A stretch of 64,000 bases of DNA, from contig CM068583.1 in the NCBI GenBank assembly GCA_035048485.1, positions 25,478,841 to 25,542,840 of the forward strand, written 5' to 3'. The translations under genes were made by a program, and so were the position numbers. Positions within the stretch are counted from its first letter, which is position 1; each line of letters starts with the position of its first letter. The notes under the pieces are model-generated. The model did not search any database. It was not told the DNA's origin and saw only the letters and a program-made list of their open reading frames with translations. This DNA comes from Pteria penguin (taxonomy: Eukaryota; Mollusca; Bivalvia; Pterioida; Pteriidae). Shown piece by piece: positions 44,507 through 55,585 of this stretch.

Positions 44507-46301
44507 TATTAATGTTGTACCAAATATTTCCGTACATGTTGAGCAGAAGTCCACAGAGAGATCTGAAATACTTTCTGTATTAAGAAACCTGAATTCCTTA
44601 CAAAGAAAGACATTTTATGTAGTGAGAGACTGGTGTTTGAAAAAACTTCAAGGATTAAACCCTGATCCATTCCATATATTTGTCACAGGCGGTGCTGGAA
44701 CAGGAAAAAGTCATTTGATAAAAGCAATAGAATATGAATCAAAACAACTACTTGCCAAAACAATCTCGCAGCCAGACAATATTACTATCCTTTTGACAGC
44801 ATTCACAGGCACAGCAGCATACAACATTGGTGGCTGCACCATTCATCATGCTTTCAAAATACAACGAGCAATGCCCATTCCATATGATCCACTGAGAGAA
44901 CAGGCCTTGAGCCCTTTACGTGCTAAATTTGAACATTTAGAAATTCTAGTGATAGATGAAGTGTCAATGTTGTACAAGAGACTTCTGTACTACATTCATG
45001 AAAGACTCGTCCAAATAAAGCGAATCCAGAAACCGTTTGGAGGCGTATGTGTACTCGCAGTAGGTGATTTCTATCAGCTCCCACCAGTGAAACAAGTTAG
45101 AAGCGAACGCCTCTATAATGAAAGTGGTGCATACCCTGTAGACTACTGGAATGACTTATTCAAAATAGTTCAGCTTGATGAAGTGATGAGGCAGAAAGAA
45201 GATGTACCATTCGCCAATGTACTGAACGAACTAAGAACACGTACACGAAACATGTCTTTATCAAGCAATGCAGTTATGATACTCAAGGATTGTATCAGAG
45301 AAGGACCGGAAGCATGTCTACATGTATTTTCAAGAAATAAGGATGTAAATGCCTACAACAATGACATGATAATGAAACAGTGCAAAGATCCAATTGAGGT
45401 TAAAGCAAGGGATTTCAGAAAAGATAAAACAAGCGGAAAGCTAGAAGCACTACAGACACCATGTAACACGAATGGATCAGATATAATTCCTTCACAGCTT
45501 CTTCTTGCAAGAAAAGCACGAGTGATGCTGACAAGAAATATCGACGTAGCTGATGGGTTAGCAAACGGGGCTGTTGGTACGATAGTTAACATTTGCGGCA
45601 AAAGCAGCGAGAACATAGATACCATAGAAGTAAAATTTGACGATGAAAACGTAGGAAAAATAGCCGGTACAAAATCCACAAATGGAAACATAGTTCGCAT
45701 AGAAAGAGTAGAAGATGATATAAGAAAAGGAAATATCGTGAGGCACCAGTTCCCACTAAAACTTGCATGGGCCTGCACTGCTCACAAAGTTCAAGGAATG
45801 ACAACAAATGAAGTTGTAGTAAATTTGGATCATGTGTTCTGTCCTGGTCAAGCATATGTCTCATTGAGTAGAGTTACCAAGAAAGACGGATTGTACATTA
45901 ACACAAACAACGTCGACACACTATTGTCAAAAATATACGCTGACGGAGATATAGCGCAAGCCATGGAAAAGATGCCAAAATTATACAACGATATTGCAGA
46001 ACGGACAGACGACATTCAAGTCACAAAAGAAGTAATTTTGTTCAATGTGCAAAGTATTAGACACAATATGCCAGAACTCAAGGCAGATACAAGATTTCAC
46101 AGCTCTGACATAATATGCCTCACTGAAACATGGTTACATAACGACGAAGCACTAGATGCATTAGATCTGCAAGATTATGACTTCCACCACCGAACAAGAA
46201 TGCAGTCATACACATGTGACGATGAATTAACAACAAAACTAAAAAAACTCTCGTGGAGGAGGTGTTGGTATTTATATCCGGAAAGGGCAAATGTTTCGTG
46301 A
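44487..46301 (+). CDS. Helentron ORF2: PIF1-type helicase with start of endonuclease domain
   Basis: 604 residues, starting at an ATG inside the last 20 nt of ORF1, in the +1 frame. Helicase motifs: Walker A GGAGTGKS (Lys74), Walker B VIDE (Asp157, Glu158), GDFYQLPP, LTRNIDVADGLANG, AHKVQG (His433) and YVSLSRV. These match the superfamily 1B PIF1-like helicases fused to Rep in Helitrons, which unwind DNA during rolling-circle transposition. From about residue 519 an AP-endonuclease-like (exonuclease-endonuclease-phosphatase) domain begins, with the catalytic Glu547 in LTETWL. This C-terminal endonuclease is characteristic of Helentrons. The frame then shifts near an A7 run (46241-46247) and stops at 46299-46301, leaving a nonsense tail of about 17 residues. 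Normally Rep, helicase and endonuclease form one protein, so the split is likely damage, programmed frameshifting or sequencing error. Confidence 0.9.
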   Translation: MTKPMVDINVVPNISVHVEQKSTERSEILSVLRNLNSLQRKTFYVVRDWCLKKLQGLNPDPFHIFVTGGAGTGKSHLIKAIEYESKQLLAKTISQPDNITILLTAFTGTAAYNIGGCTIHHAFKIQRAMPIPYDPLREQALSPLRAKFEHLEILVIDEVSMLYKRLLYYIHERLVQIKRIQKPFGGVCVLAVGDFYQLPPVKQVRSERLYNESGAYPVDYWNDLFKIVQLDEVMRQKEDVPFANVLNELRTRTRNMSLSSNAVMILKDCIREGPEACLHVFSRNKDVNAYNNDMIMKQCKDPIEVKARDFRKDKTSGKLEALQTPCNTNGSDIIPSQLLLARKARVMLTRNIDVADGLANGAVGTIVNICGKSSENIDTIEVKFDDENVGKIAGTKSTNGNIVRIERVEDDIRKGNIVRHQFPLKLAWACTAHKVQGMTTNEVVVNLDHVFCPGQAYVSLSRVTKKDGLYINTNNVDTLLSKIYADGDIAQAMEKMPKLYNDIAERTDDIQVTKEVILFNVQSIRHNMPELKADTRFHSSDIICLTETWLHNDEALDALDLQDYDFHHRTRMQSYTCDDELTTKLKKLSWRRCWYLYPERANVS

Positions 46302-46707
46302 GATACAAACCAAGAGGGGGAACATCGAAACTATTGTGATTACAGATGATGACAAAAATTATGTTCTTGCTGTAATATATAGACCTCCAATCTATACAAT
46401 GAAAGCCTTCCTTGTCAACTTCCAAAATTTACTAACCGAAATAGGCAAAGGCAAGAAAGGAACCATGGTACTCGGAGATTTTAATCTTAACGCAAATGAA
46501 AATGACAACATATTGAAAAACTTTATGACACTGCGTGGGTTTGAGCAAATTGTTGATATCCCTACAACAGACGATGGTACAACAATTGACCATGTATATA
46601 TATCAGGGGATATAGATGCAACGCCATCAATAATACCTACCTACTACAGCCGCCACCAAGCTGTTCGCCTTCTACTAAGAAATATGAATACAGACCCAGT
46701 AGTATAA
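46252..46707 (+). CDS. Helentron ORF3: C-terminal part of the AP-like endonuclease (frameshifted)
   Basis: The endonuclease continues in the +1 frame from about 46252 (GGGVGIYIRKG), directly after the A7 run. There is a stop in this frame at 46240-46242, so the crossing must lie between 46243 and about 46252. Motifs seen are YRPP, LGDFNLN (the catalytic Asp and Asn), TTIDHVYIS and YYSRHQAV. In the last motif the Asp usual in the SDH catalytic triad is Arg, so the enzyme may be impaired even if translated. The first ATG is at 46291, and independent translation from it would give only 138 residues. The stop codon is TAA at 46705-46707. Confidence 0.8.
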   Translation, partial: RGGGVGIYIRKGQMFREIQTKRGNIETIVITDDDKNYVLAVIYRPPIYTMKAFLVNFQNLLTEIGKGKKGTMVLGDFNLNANENDNILKNFMTLRGFEQIVDIPTTDDGTTIDHVYISGDIDATPSIIPTYYSRHQAVRLLLRNMNTDPVV

Positions 46708-46850
46708 TCAGTTACTCCTAACAAGGCCTACACTGTTACACGAACATTAAGTTGCTTCAAATATGGAACATACATTCTATCCCCGCTGTACATATGTCTC
46801 GGATTAAAAAAGAAATTGCATTGTGCATTTTAGAATGAGGAAAATTGGAC
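46708..46850 (+). other. Short spacer after the endonuclease
   Basis: Non-coding sequence between the stop of the endonuclease frame and the first decayed copy. I see nothing in it. Confidence 0.4.
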
Positions 46851-47694
46851 AACCTATTCCAGAAAGATGCATCAGATATATTACTACGAAAACTACAAAT
46901 AATCAATAACGCTGTGTCTTTGAATACTGAACTTTACGATGCAAGGAAATACAACACATTATACCGGCGGTTGTATATAGACCTCCTTTTTATAAAATGA
47001 AAGCATCCCTTTTCTTCTTCCATAATTACTATCCTGTTCTTAAACGGAAATAAGAATACCTTTGTACCAGGAGATTTTAACATAAACACATTTGAAAATA
47101 ACAAACACACTGAGAAAAGATTGACTCAACTGTATTGATGTGAGGAAATTGTTGATATTCCAAGAACAAACAATGGTTCAAGAGATGATCATGAATATAT
47201 ATCAAGGGAAATAACAACGTTATCATCTGTTCTACACACCTTTTACAATCGGGACCAAGCTATTCATCCTCTACAGAAAAGTATATTTCAGACTCAGTCG
47301 GGTAACCATTCCACCTAGGAAAGCCAGAAATATTATACCTATATGAAGTTCTAAATTTGGATTTCCCCTTTTACTTCAGACAAGCACATAACAGAGAAAG
47401 AAGTAACATAACAATGCACCGCACACAGGGAATAGAGACAGGGAGAACCCCTATTTCAATAAGATATATCTGATATGTTACAACTAAATAGACGAAATAT
47501 GCAAAACCAACAGTGTCTGTGAATAAAGATCTGGATTTTGCAAGAGGAAAGATGACATTTTTTTCTCTAGGAAACACGAGAAAGATTTAAACACGTCTAA
47601 TTTTATAAGACATCATCCCATCAATAGAAGAAATATTTACGCGCTCCGCATTAGTAAGATAAACAACGAAGACGTATCGACGAAGAAAGTTGAA
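46851..47694 (+). pseudogene. Decayed tandem copy 2 of the endonuclease segment
   Basis: About 844 bp. Positions 46973-47290 align to 46376-46703 of the endonuclease: ATATAGACCTCC, AAAATGAAAGC, GGAGATTTTAA, GAAATTGTTGATAT, CATGAATATATATCA and GACCAAGCTATTC are recognisable. The copy has many stops and indels and cannot encode a domain. The rest (about 47300-47640) has no counterpart next to the intact copy, but is repeated in copy 3. Confidence 0.8.
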
Positions 47695-48575
47695 AACCCT
47701 ATTCCAGAAAGATACATTAGAAATATTACTGCATAAACGACAATATAATCAACAACGCTGTATTTTCATTAACGATGTGAGAGGAAACTAGACTTTATAC
47801 AGGCAGCTGTAAATAGACGTTCAATTTATGCAATGAAAGCATCCCTGTTCTGCTTCCAAAATTACTATTCTATTCCAAAATAAAGGGGAAAAATAACTTA
47901 ATACCAAGAGATTTTGACATAAACGCATATGGAATTCCAACACACTGAAAATGTTGACTAAACTGTTCTGATGTGAGGAAATTGATGATGTTCCAGGAAC
48001 AAACGATGGTTCAAGAGATGATCAGGGACATATATCAAAGGAAATAACAGCGTTATCGTCTACTCTACACACCTTTTACAATTGCAGCCAAGGTATCCAT
48101 CCTTTACAGAAAGATATATTACAGACCCAGTCAAGTAACCATTCACCTAGCAAACCCAGATATTATTATACCTATATAAAGGTTTAAATATGGATTTCCC
48201 CTTATATTTCAGACAAGCACATATCACAAAATGGGATAACAGAAAATCGCACCGTACACAGGCAATAGAGACAGGGAGAAACCCTATTTCGAAAAGATAT
48301 ATTTGATGCGTTACGACAAAATAGACGAAATATGCAAAACCAACTGTGTTTGTAAATAAGGATCTGGATTTTGCGAGAGGAAAGATGACATTTTATCTCC
48401 AGGAAATACGAGAAAGATTTAAACACGTCTGAATTTGTAAGGCATGAACGCATCAAATAGAGGTAATATTTACGCGCTCCATATGAAAGAAAAAAGAGGA
48501 GTTACCCGCTCAGTTATGTGGCAGAAGTCACCATGGAGCTATACAATATGAGTAACATAAACAACGAAGAGGTAC
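47695..48575 (+). pseudogene. Decayed tandem copy 3 of the endonuclease segment
   Basis: It repeats 46851-47694 with moderate divergence, starting at CCCTATTCCAGAAAGATAC, and is about 40-60 bp longer because of an insertion near 48481-48540. Endonuclease-derived sequence lies at about 47811-48137 and is interrupted by stops. It ends near AACATAAACAACGAAGAGGT, which corresponds to the end of copy 2. Confidence 0.8.
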
Positions 48576-49599
48576 CGATCTATTATTCAGTCTTGAAGTC
48601 CAAATGGGGAAATTAACCCAAACAGACCGTTGAGAATTGATAACTCGATACTCGTATATCATGCCCTACAAGTCAGTATAATCCAAAAAAAAAAAAAAAA
48701 AATTAGGACATGTAAAACAAAAAACTCTTTTTCTCGTTTGGTTGAAATTATTAACTTTGCGTTAATAACATTTTTGTTGTTTCAAACCCACGGAGATATC
48801 AAAGTACAAAAAATAAAAATACTGAGTAAATAATTAGGGGAATTCCATAACAACAGCCATTACCTGACTTCGCTCAGACGCACTGAAACCAAAACAAATA
48901 CGATAAAATGATACTTCAAAAGATAATTTCTGTGAATTCTAACTTTACTTTAATGCAGACATTAATTAACTCGTCAAATTTATGTACCTCGCCCTCTATG
49001 ATGTGGCTTCCGAATGAAATCTCGTTGGTTGTTCATATTCTGTTTACAAATATTTTTAGACAACCATATTTCAGTAAGTATGACGAATTTGATCGAAACA
49101 TTGCAATGGTCCTTTTTTAAAATGTGTTTTAGGCTTATATACATATATATATATATATAATCAAAACAATTTAGAATAAATTTACGTATAATATGCACTG
49201 AACTAACGAACATAGGGTAATAAGCTTAAACATTGAAAAGAATATCGTGCAACTATAAATCGCAGGATGATCGAAAAAGAAATAAAAGACGAACAAAAAC
49301 AAAACAAATACAGACACACACAAAAAACGGAAATAAATAAATAAATAAAATAAACCTAACTATTGCTTTAAGTAAAAATAAATTGTTATTGGGGAGGGGG
49401 GTGCTCCCCGAAGTCCGAACCACACGTCCACGTCGTGGGGAGTGGTAACAATGGAACAAAAGGTACGACTGTCCTTTTCCATTGGCTAACGTGGTCGGCA
49501 GCTTTTTTCACAAGTAAAGAGACAAAGTACAAGTCGCGTTTTTATGAGTTTCAATAACATTTACAAAGGAAACCAATCATATTAAGCTTTCTTTTATTC
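48576..49599 (+). other. 3' non-coding region of the long Helentron unit
   Basis: A poly-A run lies at about 48686-48704, and a TATATA microsatellite at 49136-49160. Short AAATAAAT repeats are near 49330-49350. GGGGAGGGGGG followed by TGCTCCCC (49391-49408) can form a small hairpin. No coding region is supported. Confidence 0.45.
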
Positions 49600-49681
49600 T
49601 TTTTTATTTCGTTCCTTCTTTCACTCTTTGAATCGAAAGAGGAAGACCCGCCCTGTTGCCTCGGCAACAGGTAAGCTCTAG
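49600..49681 (+). other. 3' terminus of the long Helentron unit
   Basis: Similarity to the array returns at about 49600 with a pyrimidine-rich TTTC/CTTTC stretch. The GGAAGACCC subterminal repeat (49641-49649) and the hairpin CCTGTTGCC-TC-GGCAACAGG at 49652-49671 follow, then TAAGCT and CTAG at 49678-49681. The next bases are TTATTA. The block is identical to that of the short units, which links the coding element to the array. Confidence 0.85.
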
Positions 49682-51640
49682 TTATTATTATTATTATTTG
49701 GGTCTTCCGATTCCATCGGAAGACCCATTTGTTATTGTGATGTTTTTTCTTTACATTTGTTTTTATTATTCTTTTTATTCTAAACAGGAGTTTTGACTGC
49801 AATTTTCTCAGCAACGGCTTTACCAGTAATCTTTTTTTCTCTTTTACTTTGTTTCAAAACTTAAACTTACTAGATTTATAAGAAAAGTTTTGAAAAATTC
49901 CGGTTTTAAAGAAAATTACAGAGCCATATTTAATTTTTAAACTTTCTGAAATAAAACGTTTATTATTTAAGCTAGACTCCTCAAACTTTCTTGTTAATGT
50001 TGTACAGGTATAGGTCCTGACAACCGAATTTACGCCGATTATGTAACTATTAGGATAAAGACGCTATTTGTGTTTAAAGTTTTTAAACTCATTACGTAAC
50101 TTTCAAACTCGTTTATTTTAAGTCCTAGCGTAACAAAAAGAAAACAAAACGATTTAGAATGTCAATTTCAGCTTGAAAAAAGTTGTTTTAATATTTTAAA
50201 ATTATTTTTAAGTGAGAAATTTAAGATTTTCAAAAATTTGGTTAGTTGCGTAATTGCTTCATAACTTGCTTATTTTTCGTCGTATGATCACAAAAAACCA
50301 ATACAGCACTAGAGAAGGGTTTACTCTTTTGAACTTTTTTTTAAAAACCATCGAAATATTTGCCCCCTTCCCTCTGGCGTCTGCAAACCTTATCGAGAGA
50401 GGGTCTTAAATCGCCAAAATTTCACCCCGATTTTTCAATTCCATTTTCTGAGAAACAGTTTTATCTACACGCTTCATATTTTTATTACAGACTTTCACCG
50501 GCACCGTTACCCGTTTAGATAAAAAAAATTTTGAAAATCGATGTTTTTTTGAAAGATTACGTAACAATTAATAAAATTTAAAATTCTCCACTAACAGCGT
50601 TATTTTTAATGCTACACTATCCAAATTTGAACTATCATATTTTCTAGGTTCATATCTTTACAACTTTCATCGGCCGATAATATCTATCTCTTTTAGTTTG
50701 GCCGCTATTTCAATTTAAAGTTTTTAAATAATTATGTAATTTGCAAAAATGTTTTATTTTTAGTCCGATCGTTTCCAGAGTATTACGAAACGGTTTTCCG
50801 TAACCATTTCAGTAAGAAATATGTTTCTCAGTATTTGAAAGTGACCAATTTAAAGATTTTTAAAAAATATTTTACTTGCGTAACTTTCGTGTATCTTCTT
50901 ATTCTTCGTATGAACAAAGAATAAAAATGAGAGTTTGAGAAAGAATTTGAATTCGAATTCTTAAACAAAAATAACATTTTTTTGCACTCTACTGATGAAC
51001 AACGCAATCTACTAATCTTCTCCGAGCGTCGGGATTACACATTAGAAGAGCGCGTTAAATTTGCCTTGCTTAATACCTCGCACAGCGCCGTTCCTATAGA
51101 GACGGGAAAAGCGCAGTAACTCGCGATTAATTATTAATTCATTCGCGAGTTACTGGGCCCCCGTGGAATATCTAATCGGCAATTATAAAGGAATCCCTCA
51201 ATATGTATGTTTACTTAAATTTGAGTTTCTTTATGTCCTTACTATAGTAGTCATCTCAGTGCTATACGTACAGCTAACGTGACCTTTGAAATAAATGCGT
51301 AATACACACTCTCTATCCAGCTTTGTCGTATTACGTCACCACGCTTCTGAATGGGAATTCTGTAATACACAGACTTTCCGTAGCTGGAATCATGCCGCTT
51401 TAATTACATGAGTGTGTTTACATAGTGTCTCGGCGAGATATATACATGTATCTATGTATATACTTCTCATTTGTCCTAATCGGCATATCTATGATGCCGC
51501 AATAAATGCGTATACTCATTGCAGTATCTCGTTTCTTTTTTTCTTTTTTTTTTCCCTTCTTTCTACGTACATATTTTTCTTTTTTTTTTTTTCTAAAGAG
51601 GAAGACCCGCCCTGTTGCCTCGGCAACGGGTAAGCTCTAG
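49682..51640 (+). mobile_element. Unit U16: type B unit with one 5' cassette
   Basis: A 1959-bp unit. The 5' hairpin is at 49700-49726. The body is nearly identical to U10 and U17. In the subterminal hairpin the right arm has lost a few bases (TTACTGGGCCCCCGTGG). The terminal hairpin carries the GGCAACGGG wobble variant. CTAG lies at 51637-51640. Confidence 0.8.
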
Positions 51641-53586
51641 TTATTATTTGGGTCTTCCGATTCCATCGGAAGACCCATTTGTTATTGTGATGTTTTTTCT
51701 TTACATTTGTTTTTATTATTCTTTTTATTCTAAACAGGATTTTTGACTGCAATTTTCTCAGCAACGGCTTTACCAGTAATCTTTTTTTCTCTTTTACTTT
51801 GTTTCCAAACTTAAACTTACTAGATTTATAAGAAAAGTTTTGAAAAATTCTAGTTTTAAAGAAAATTACAGAGCCATATTTAATTTTTAAACTTTCTCAA
51901 ATAAAACGTTTATTATTTAAGCTAGACTCCTCAAACTTTCTTGTTAATGTTGTACAGGTGTAGGTCCTGACAACCGAATTTACGCCGATTATGTAACTAT
52001 TAGGATAAAGACGCTATTTGTGTTTAAAGTTTTTAAACTCATTACGTAACTTTCAAACTCGTTTATTTTAAGTCCTAGCGTAACAAAAAGAAAACAAAAC
52101 GATTTAGAATGTCAATTTCAGCTTGAAAAAAGTTGTTTCAATATTTTAAAATTATTTTTAAGTGAGAAATTTAAGATTTTCAAAAAATTGGTTAGTTGCG
52201 TAATTGCTTCATAACTTGCTTATTTTTCGTCATATGATCACAAAAAACCAATACAGCACTAGAGAAGGGTTTACTCTTTTGAACTTTTTTTTAAAAACCA
52301 TCGAAATATTTGCCCCCTTCCCTCTGGCGTCTGCAAACCTTATCGAGAGGGGGTCTGAAATCGCCAAAATTTCACCCCGATTTTTCAATTCCATTTTCTG
52401 AGAAACAGTTTTATCTACACGCTTCATATTTTTACTACAGACTTTCACCGGCACCGTTACCGTTTAGATAAAAAAAAAATTCAAAATCGATGTTTTTTTG
52501 AAAGATTACGTAACAATTAGTTAAATTTTAAATTCTCCAATAACAGCGTTATTTTGAATGCTACACTATCCAAATTTAAACTATCATATTCTCTAGGTTC
52601 ATATCTTTACAAAATTCATCGGCCGATAATATCTATCTCTTTTAGTTTGGCCGCTATTTCAATTTAAAGTTTTTAAATAATTACGTAATTTGCAAAATTT
52701 GATTATTTTTAGTCCTATCGTTTCCAGAGTATTACGAAACGATTTTCCGTAACGATTTCAGTATGAAACACGTTTCTCAGTATTTGAAAGTGAGCAATTT
52801 AAAGATTTTTAAAAAATAACCTACTTGCGTAACTTTCATGTATTTTCTTATTCTCCGTATGAACAAAGAATAAAAACGAGAGTTTGAGAAAGAATTTGAA
52901 TTTGAATTCTTAAACAAAAATATCATTTTTTGCACTTTACCCGCTACTGATGAACAACGCAATAAACTAATCTACTCCGAGCGTCGGGATTACACATTAG
53001 AGTAGCGCGTTGAATTTGCCTTGCTTAATACCTCGCACAGCGCCGCTCTTATAGAGACGGGGAAAGCACAGTAACTCGCGATTAATTATTAATTCAATCG
53101 CGAGTTACTACGCTTTCCCCATGGAATATCTAATCGACAAGTATAAAGGAAGCCCACAATATGTATGTTTTACCTAAATTTGAGTTTCTTTATCTCCTTA
53201 CTATAGTAGTCATCTCAATGGTATGTATACAGCTAACTTGACCGTTTAAATGCGCAATACACACACTCTATCAAGCTATGTCGCATTACGTCACCACGCT
53301 TGTGAATAGGAATTCTGTAATACACAGACTTTCTATAGCTGGATTCATGCCGCTTTAATTACATGAGTATGTTTACATAGTGTCTCGGTGAGATATATAC
53401 ATGTATCTATGTATATACTTCTCCTTTCTCCTAATCGGCATATCTATGATGCCGCAATAAATATACTCATTGCAGTATCTCGTTTCTTTTTTCTTTTTTT
53501 TTCCTTCTTTCTACCTGCATATTTTTCTTTTTTTTTTTCTAAAGAGGAAGACCCGCCCTGTTGCCTCGGCAACGGGTAAGCTCTAG
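51641..53586 (+). mobile_element. Unit U17: type B unit with one 5' cassette
   Basis: A 1946-bp unit. The 5' hairpin is at 51650-51676. The first half is like U16. The second half and tail are like U5, including ATACACACACTCTATCAAGC. The conserved frame is broken by TAG (ACATTAGAGTAGCG at about 52990-53010). The terminal hairpin has the GGCAACGGG variant. CTAG lies at 53583-53586. Confidence 0.8.
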
Positions 53587-55585
53587 TTATTATTATTTTT
53601 ATTCCAATCACTTTTTTTGAGTGCAATTTTCTCAGAAACGGCTTCACTGTCAACATTTTTGTTCTCCTTTACTTACTAATAAAGCAAAACTTGATAGATT
53701 TAAAAGAAAATTTTGCTAAAATTCAAGATCTAAGAAAAGTTACGTAACAGTTTCTAATTTTTAAAATCTCTAAAGTATAATTTTTATTATGCAAGCTAGA
53801 TTCCTCAAATTTTCTGTTTGATGTTGTACAGGTGTAGTTCTTGATATCCGAATTAACGCCGATTAGGTAACTATTATAACTAAGACGCTGTAAAGGTTTA
53901 AAATTTTCAACTTATTACGTAATTTCAAAAAACTTTTATTTTAAGCTTTAGGGCTGCAAAAATATTGCCAAACGATTTAGAGGGTCAATATAAGGGTAAA
54001 AACAGTTATTTTAAAAATTTAAATTCATTTTTAAGTAGGTTTTAAATTTTCTTAAATAAAATGTTTATTATTTAAGCTAGACTCCCTAAATTTTCTTTAT
54101 AATGTTGTACAGGTGTAGATCTTGACAACCAACTTAACGCCGATTATGTAACTTTTACGGTAAAGGCGCTATTTGTGTTTAAAGTTTTTAAACTCATTAC
54201 GTAACTTTAAAACTTTTTTATTTTAGGACCTACCGTTAAAAAAATATTACAAAACGATTTAGAATGTCAATTTCATGGTGTAGGAGGTTTTTAAAATATT
54301 TTTTATCTTTTTTTAATTGAGAAATTTAAGATTTTCACAAATTTGGTTAGTTACGTAATTGCTTCATAACTTGCTTATTTTTCGTCATATGATCAAGAAA
54401 AAACCATACAGCACGTGAGAAGGGTTTTCTCTTTTAAATGATATTTTCAAAAAACATCGTAATATTTGCCCCCTTCCCTCTAGCGTGCGCAGACCTTATC
54501 GAGAGAGGGTCTTAAATAGCCGAAATTTCACCCCGATTCTTCAATTCCATTTTCAGAAAAACGGATTTATCTACATACTTTATATTTTCGGTATAGACTC
54601 TCGAAGACACTGTTACCCGTTTAAGAAAAGAAAATTTCAAAAATAAAAGTTTTCAAAAACATTACATAACAATGAGTTAAATTTTAAATTCTCCACCATT
54701 AAGCGTTATTTTAAATGCTAGAGTACTCAAATTTTATTTGTCATATTCTCTAGGTTCATATCTTTAAAAAATTCATCGGCCGATAATATCTATCTTTTTT
54801 AGTTTGGCCGCTATTTCAATTTAAAGTTTTTAAATAATTACGTAATTTGCAAAAACATTTTATTTTTAGTCTTATCGTTTCCAGAACTTCACCAAACGAT
54901 TTTCCGTACCGATTTCAGTATGAAACATGTTTCTCAGTATTTGAAAGTGAGCGATTAAAGGATTTTTTAAAAAAATACCTTATTTGCGTAACTTTCATGT
55001 TTTTTCTTATTTTTCGTATTAAAAAAAAGTATAAAAAGGAGAGTTTGAGAATGTATTTTGAATTCGAATTCTTAAACAAAAATCACATTTTTTGCCCTCT
55101 ACCCGCTACTGATGAACAAGGCAATAAAAAAAAACCTTGTCCGAGCGTCGGGATTACATCTAAGAGAAGCGCGATGAATTTCCTTTGCTAAATACCGACT
55201 TCAAACGCGTATGATAGTCACGGGGAAAGCGCAGTAACTCGCGATTAATTCAATCGCCATTAATTCAATGGAGAGTTACGGCGCTTTGTCCGTGGAATGT
55301 TTAATCGACTGTTATAATGGAGAGCCGTAATATGTATGATTTCTTTAACTTGATTTTCGATTTATTCCCTCTAGATAATACCTTTTTCAATTTTAATTAT
55401 TAATTAATTTGATTTCTTGAGGGTTTTTTTTTTTTTGGGGGGGGGGGTATTTTTGTGTGTAAAGTACATTTAAGTCATTCTCCTGATCTTTTTTCTTTCT
55501 TTCCTTCTTTCTATCTTCTTATTTTTCTTTTTTCTTTCGAGAGAGGAAGACCCGCCCTGTTGCCTCGGCAACAGGTAAGCTCTAG
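53587..55585 (+). mobile_element. Unit U18: long type A unit
   Basis: A 1999-bp three-block unit without a 5' cassette, close to U1, U6 and U20. In the region of the conserved frame an extra A or two shifts the register (AATAAAAAAAAACCTTG near 55120-55140). G11 lies at about 55437-55447. CTAG lies at 55582-55585. Confidence 0.78.

Larger units (their letters stand above)
27339..49681 (+). mobile_element. Unit U15: 22.3-kb Helentron-type unit carrying the Rep-helicase-endonuclease genes
   Basis: This is the only long unit in the array and the only one with a coding region. It starts directly after the CTAG at 27335-27338 with a standard unit 5' half (27339 to about 28976, B-like). It ends with the standard array terminus: GAAGACCC at 49642, hairpin 49652-49671, CTAG at 49678-49681, then TTATTA and a new 5' cassette. 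The inside holds nested repeats (28977-38455), the Helentron genes (38492-46707) and decayed endonuclease copies. The shared 3' end makes it the candidate source of activity for the short units. It is also possible that the 5' half belongs to a short unit and the coding element begins elsewhere between 28977 and 38455. I see no second 5' cassette there. Confidence 0.6.

Noticed and set aside
45353..45864. Minus-strand frames of 62-141 residues opposite the helicase
   Set aside because: They are antisense shadows of ORF2, which has complete helicase motifs.
48686..48704. Poly-A run, considered as the tail of a retroposed copy
   Set aside because: There is no target duplication, no upstream coding sequence or LINE/SINE body, and similar A-runs are common in this DNA.
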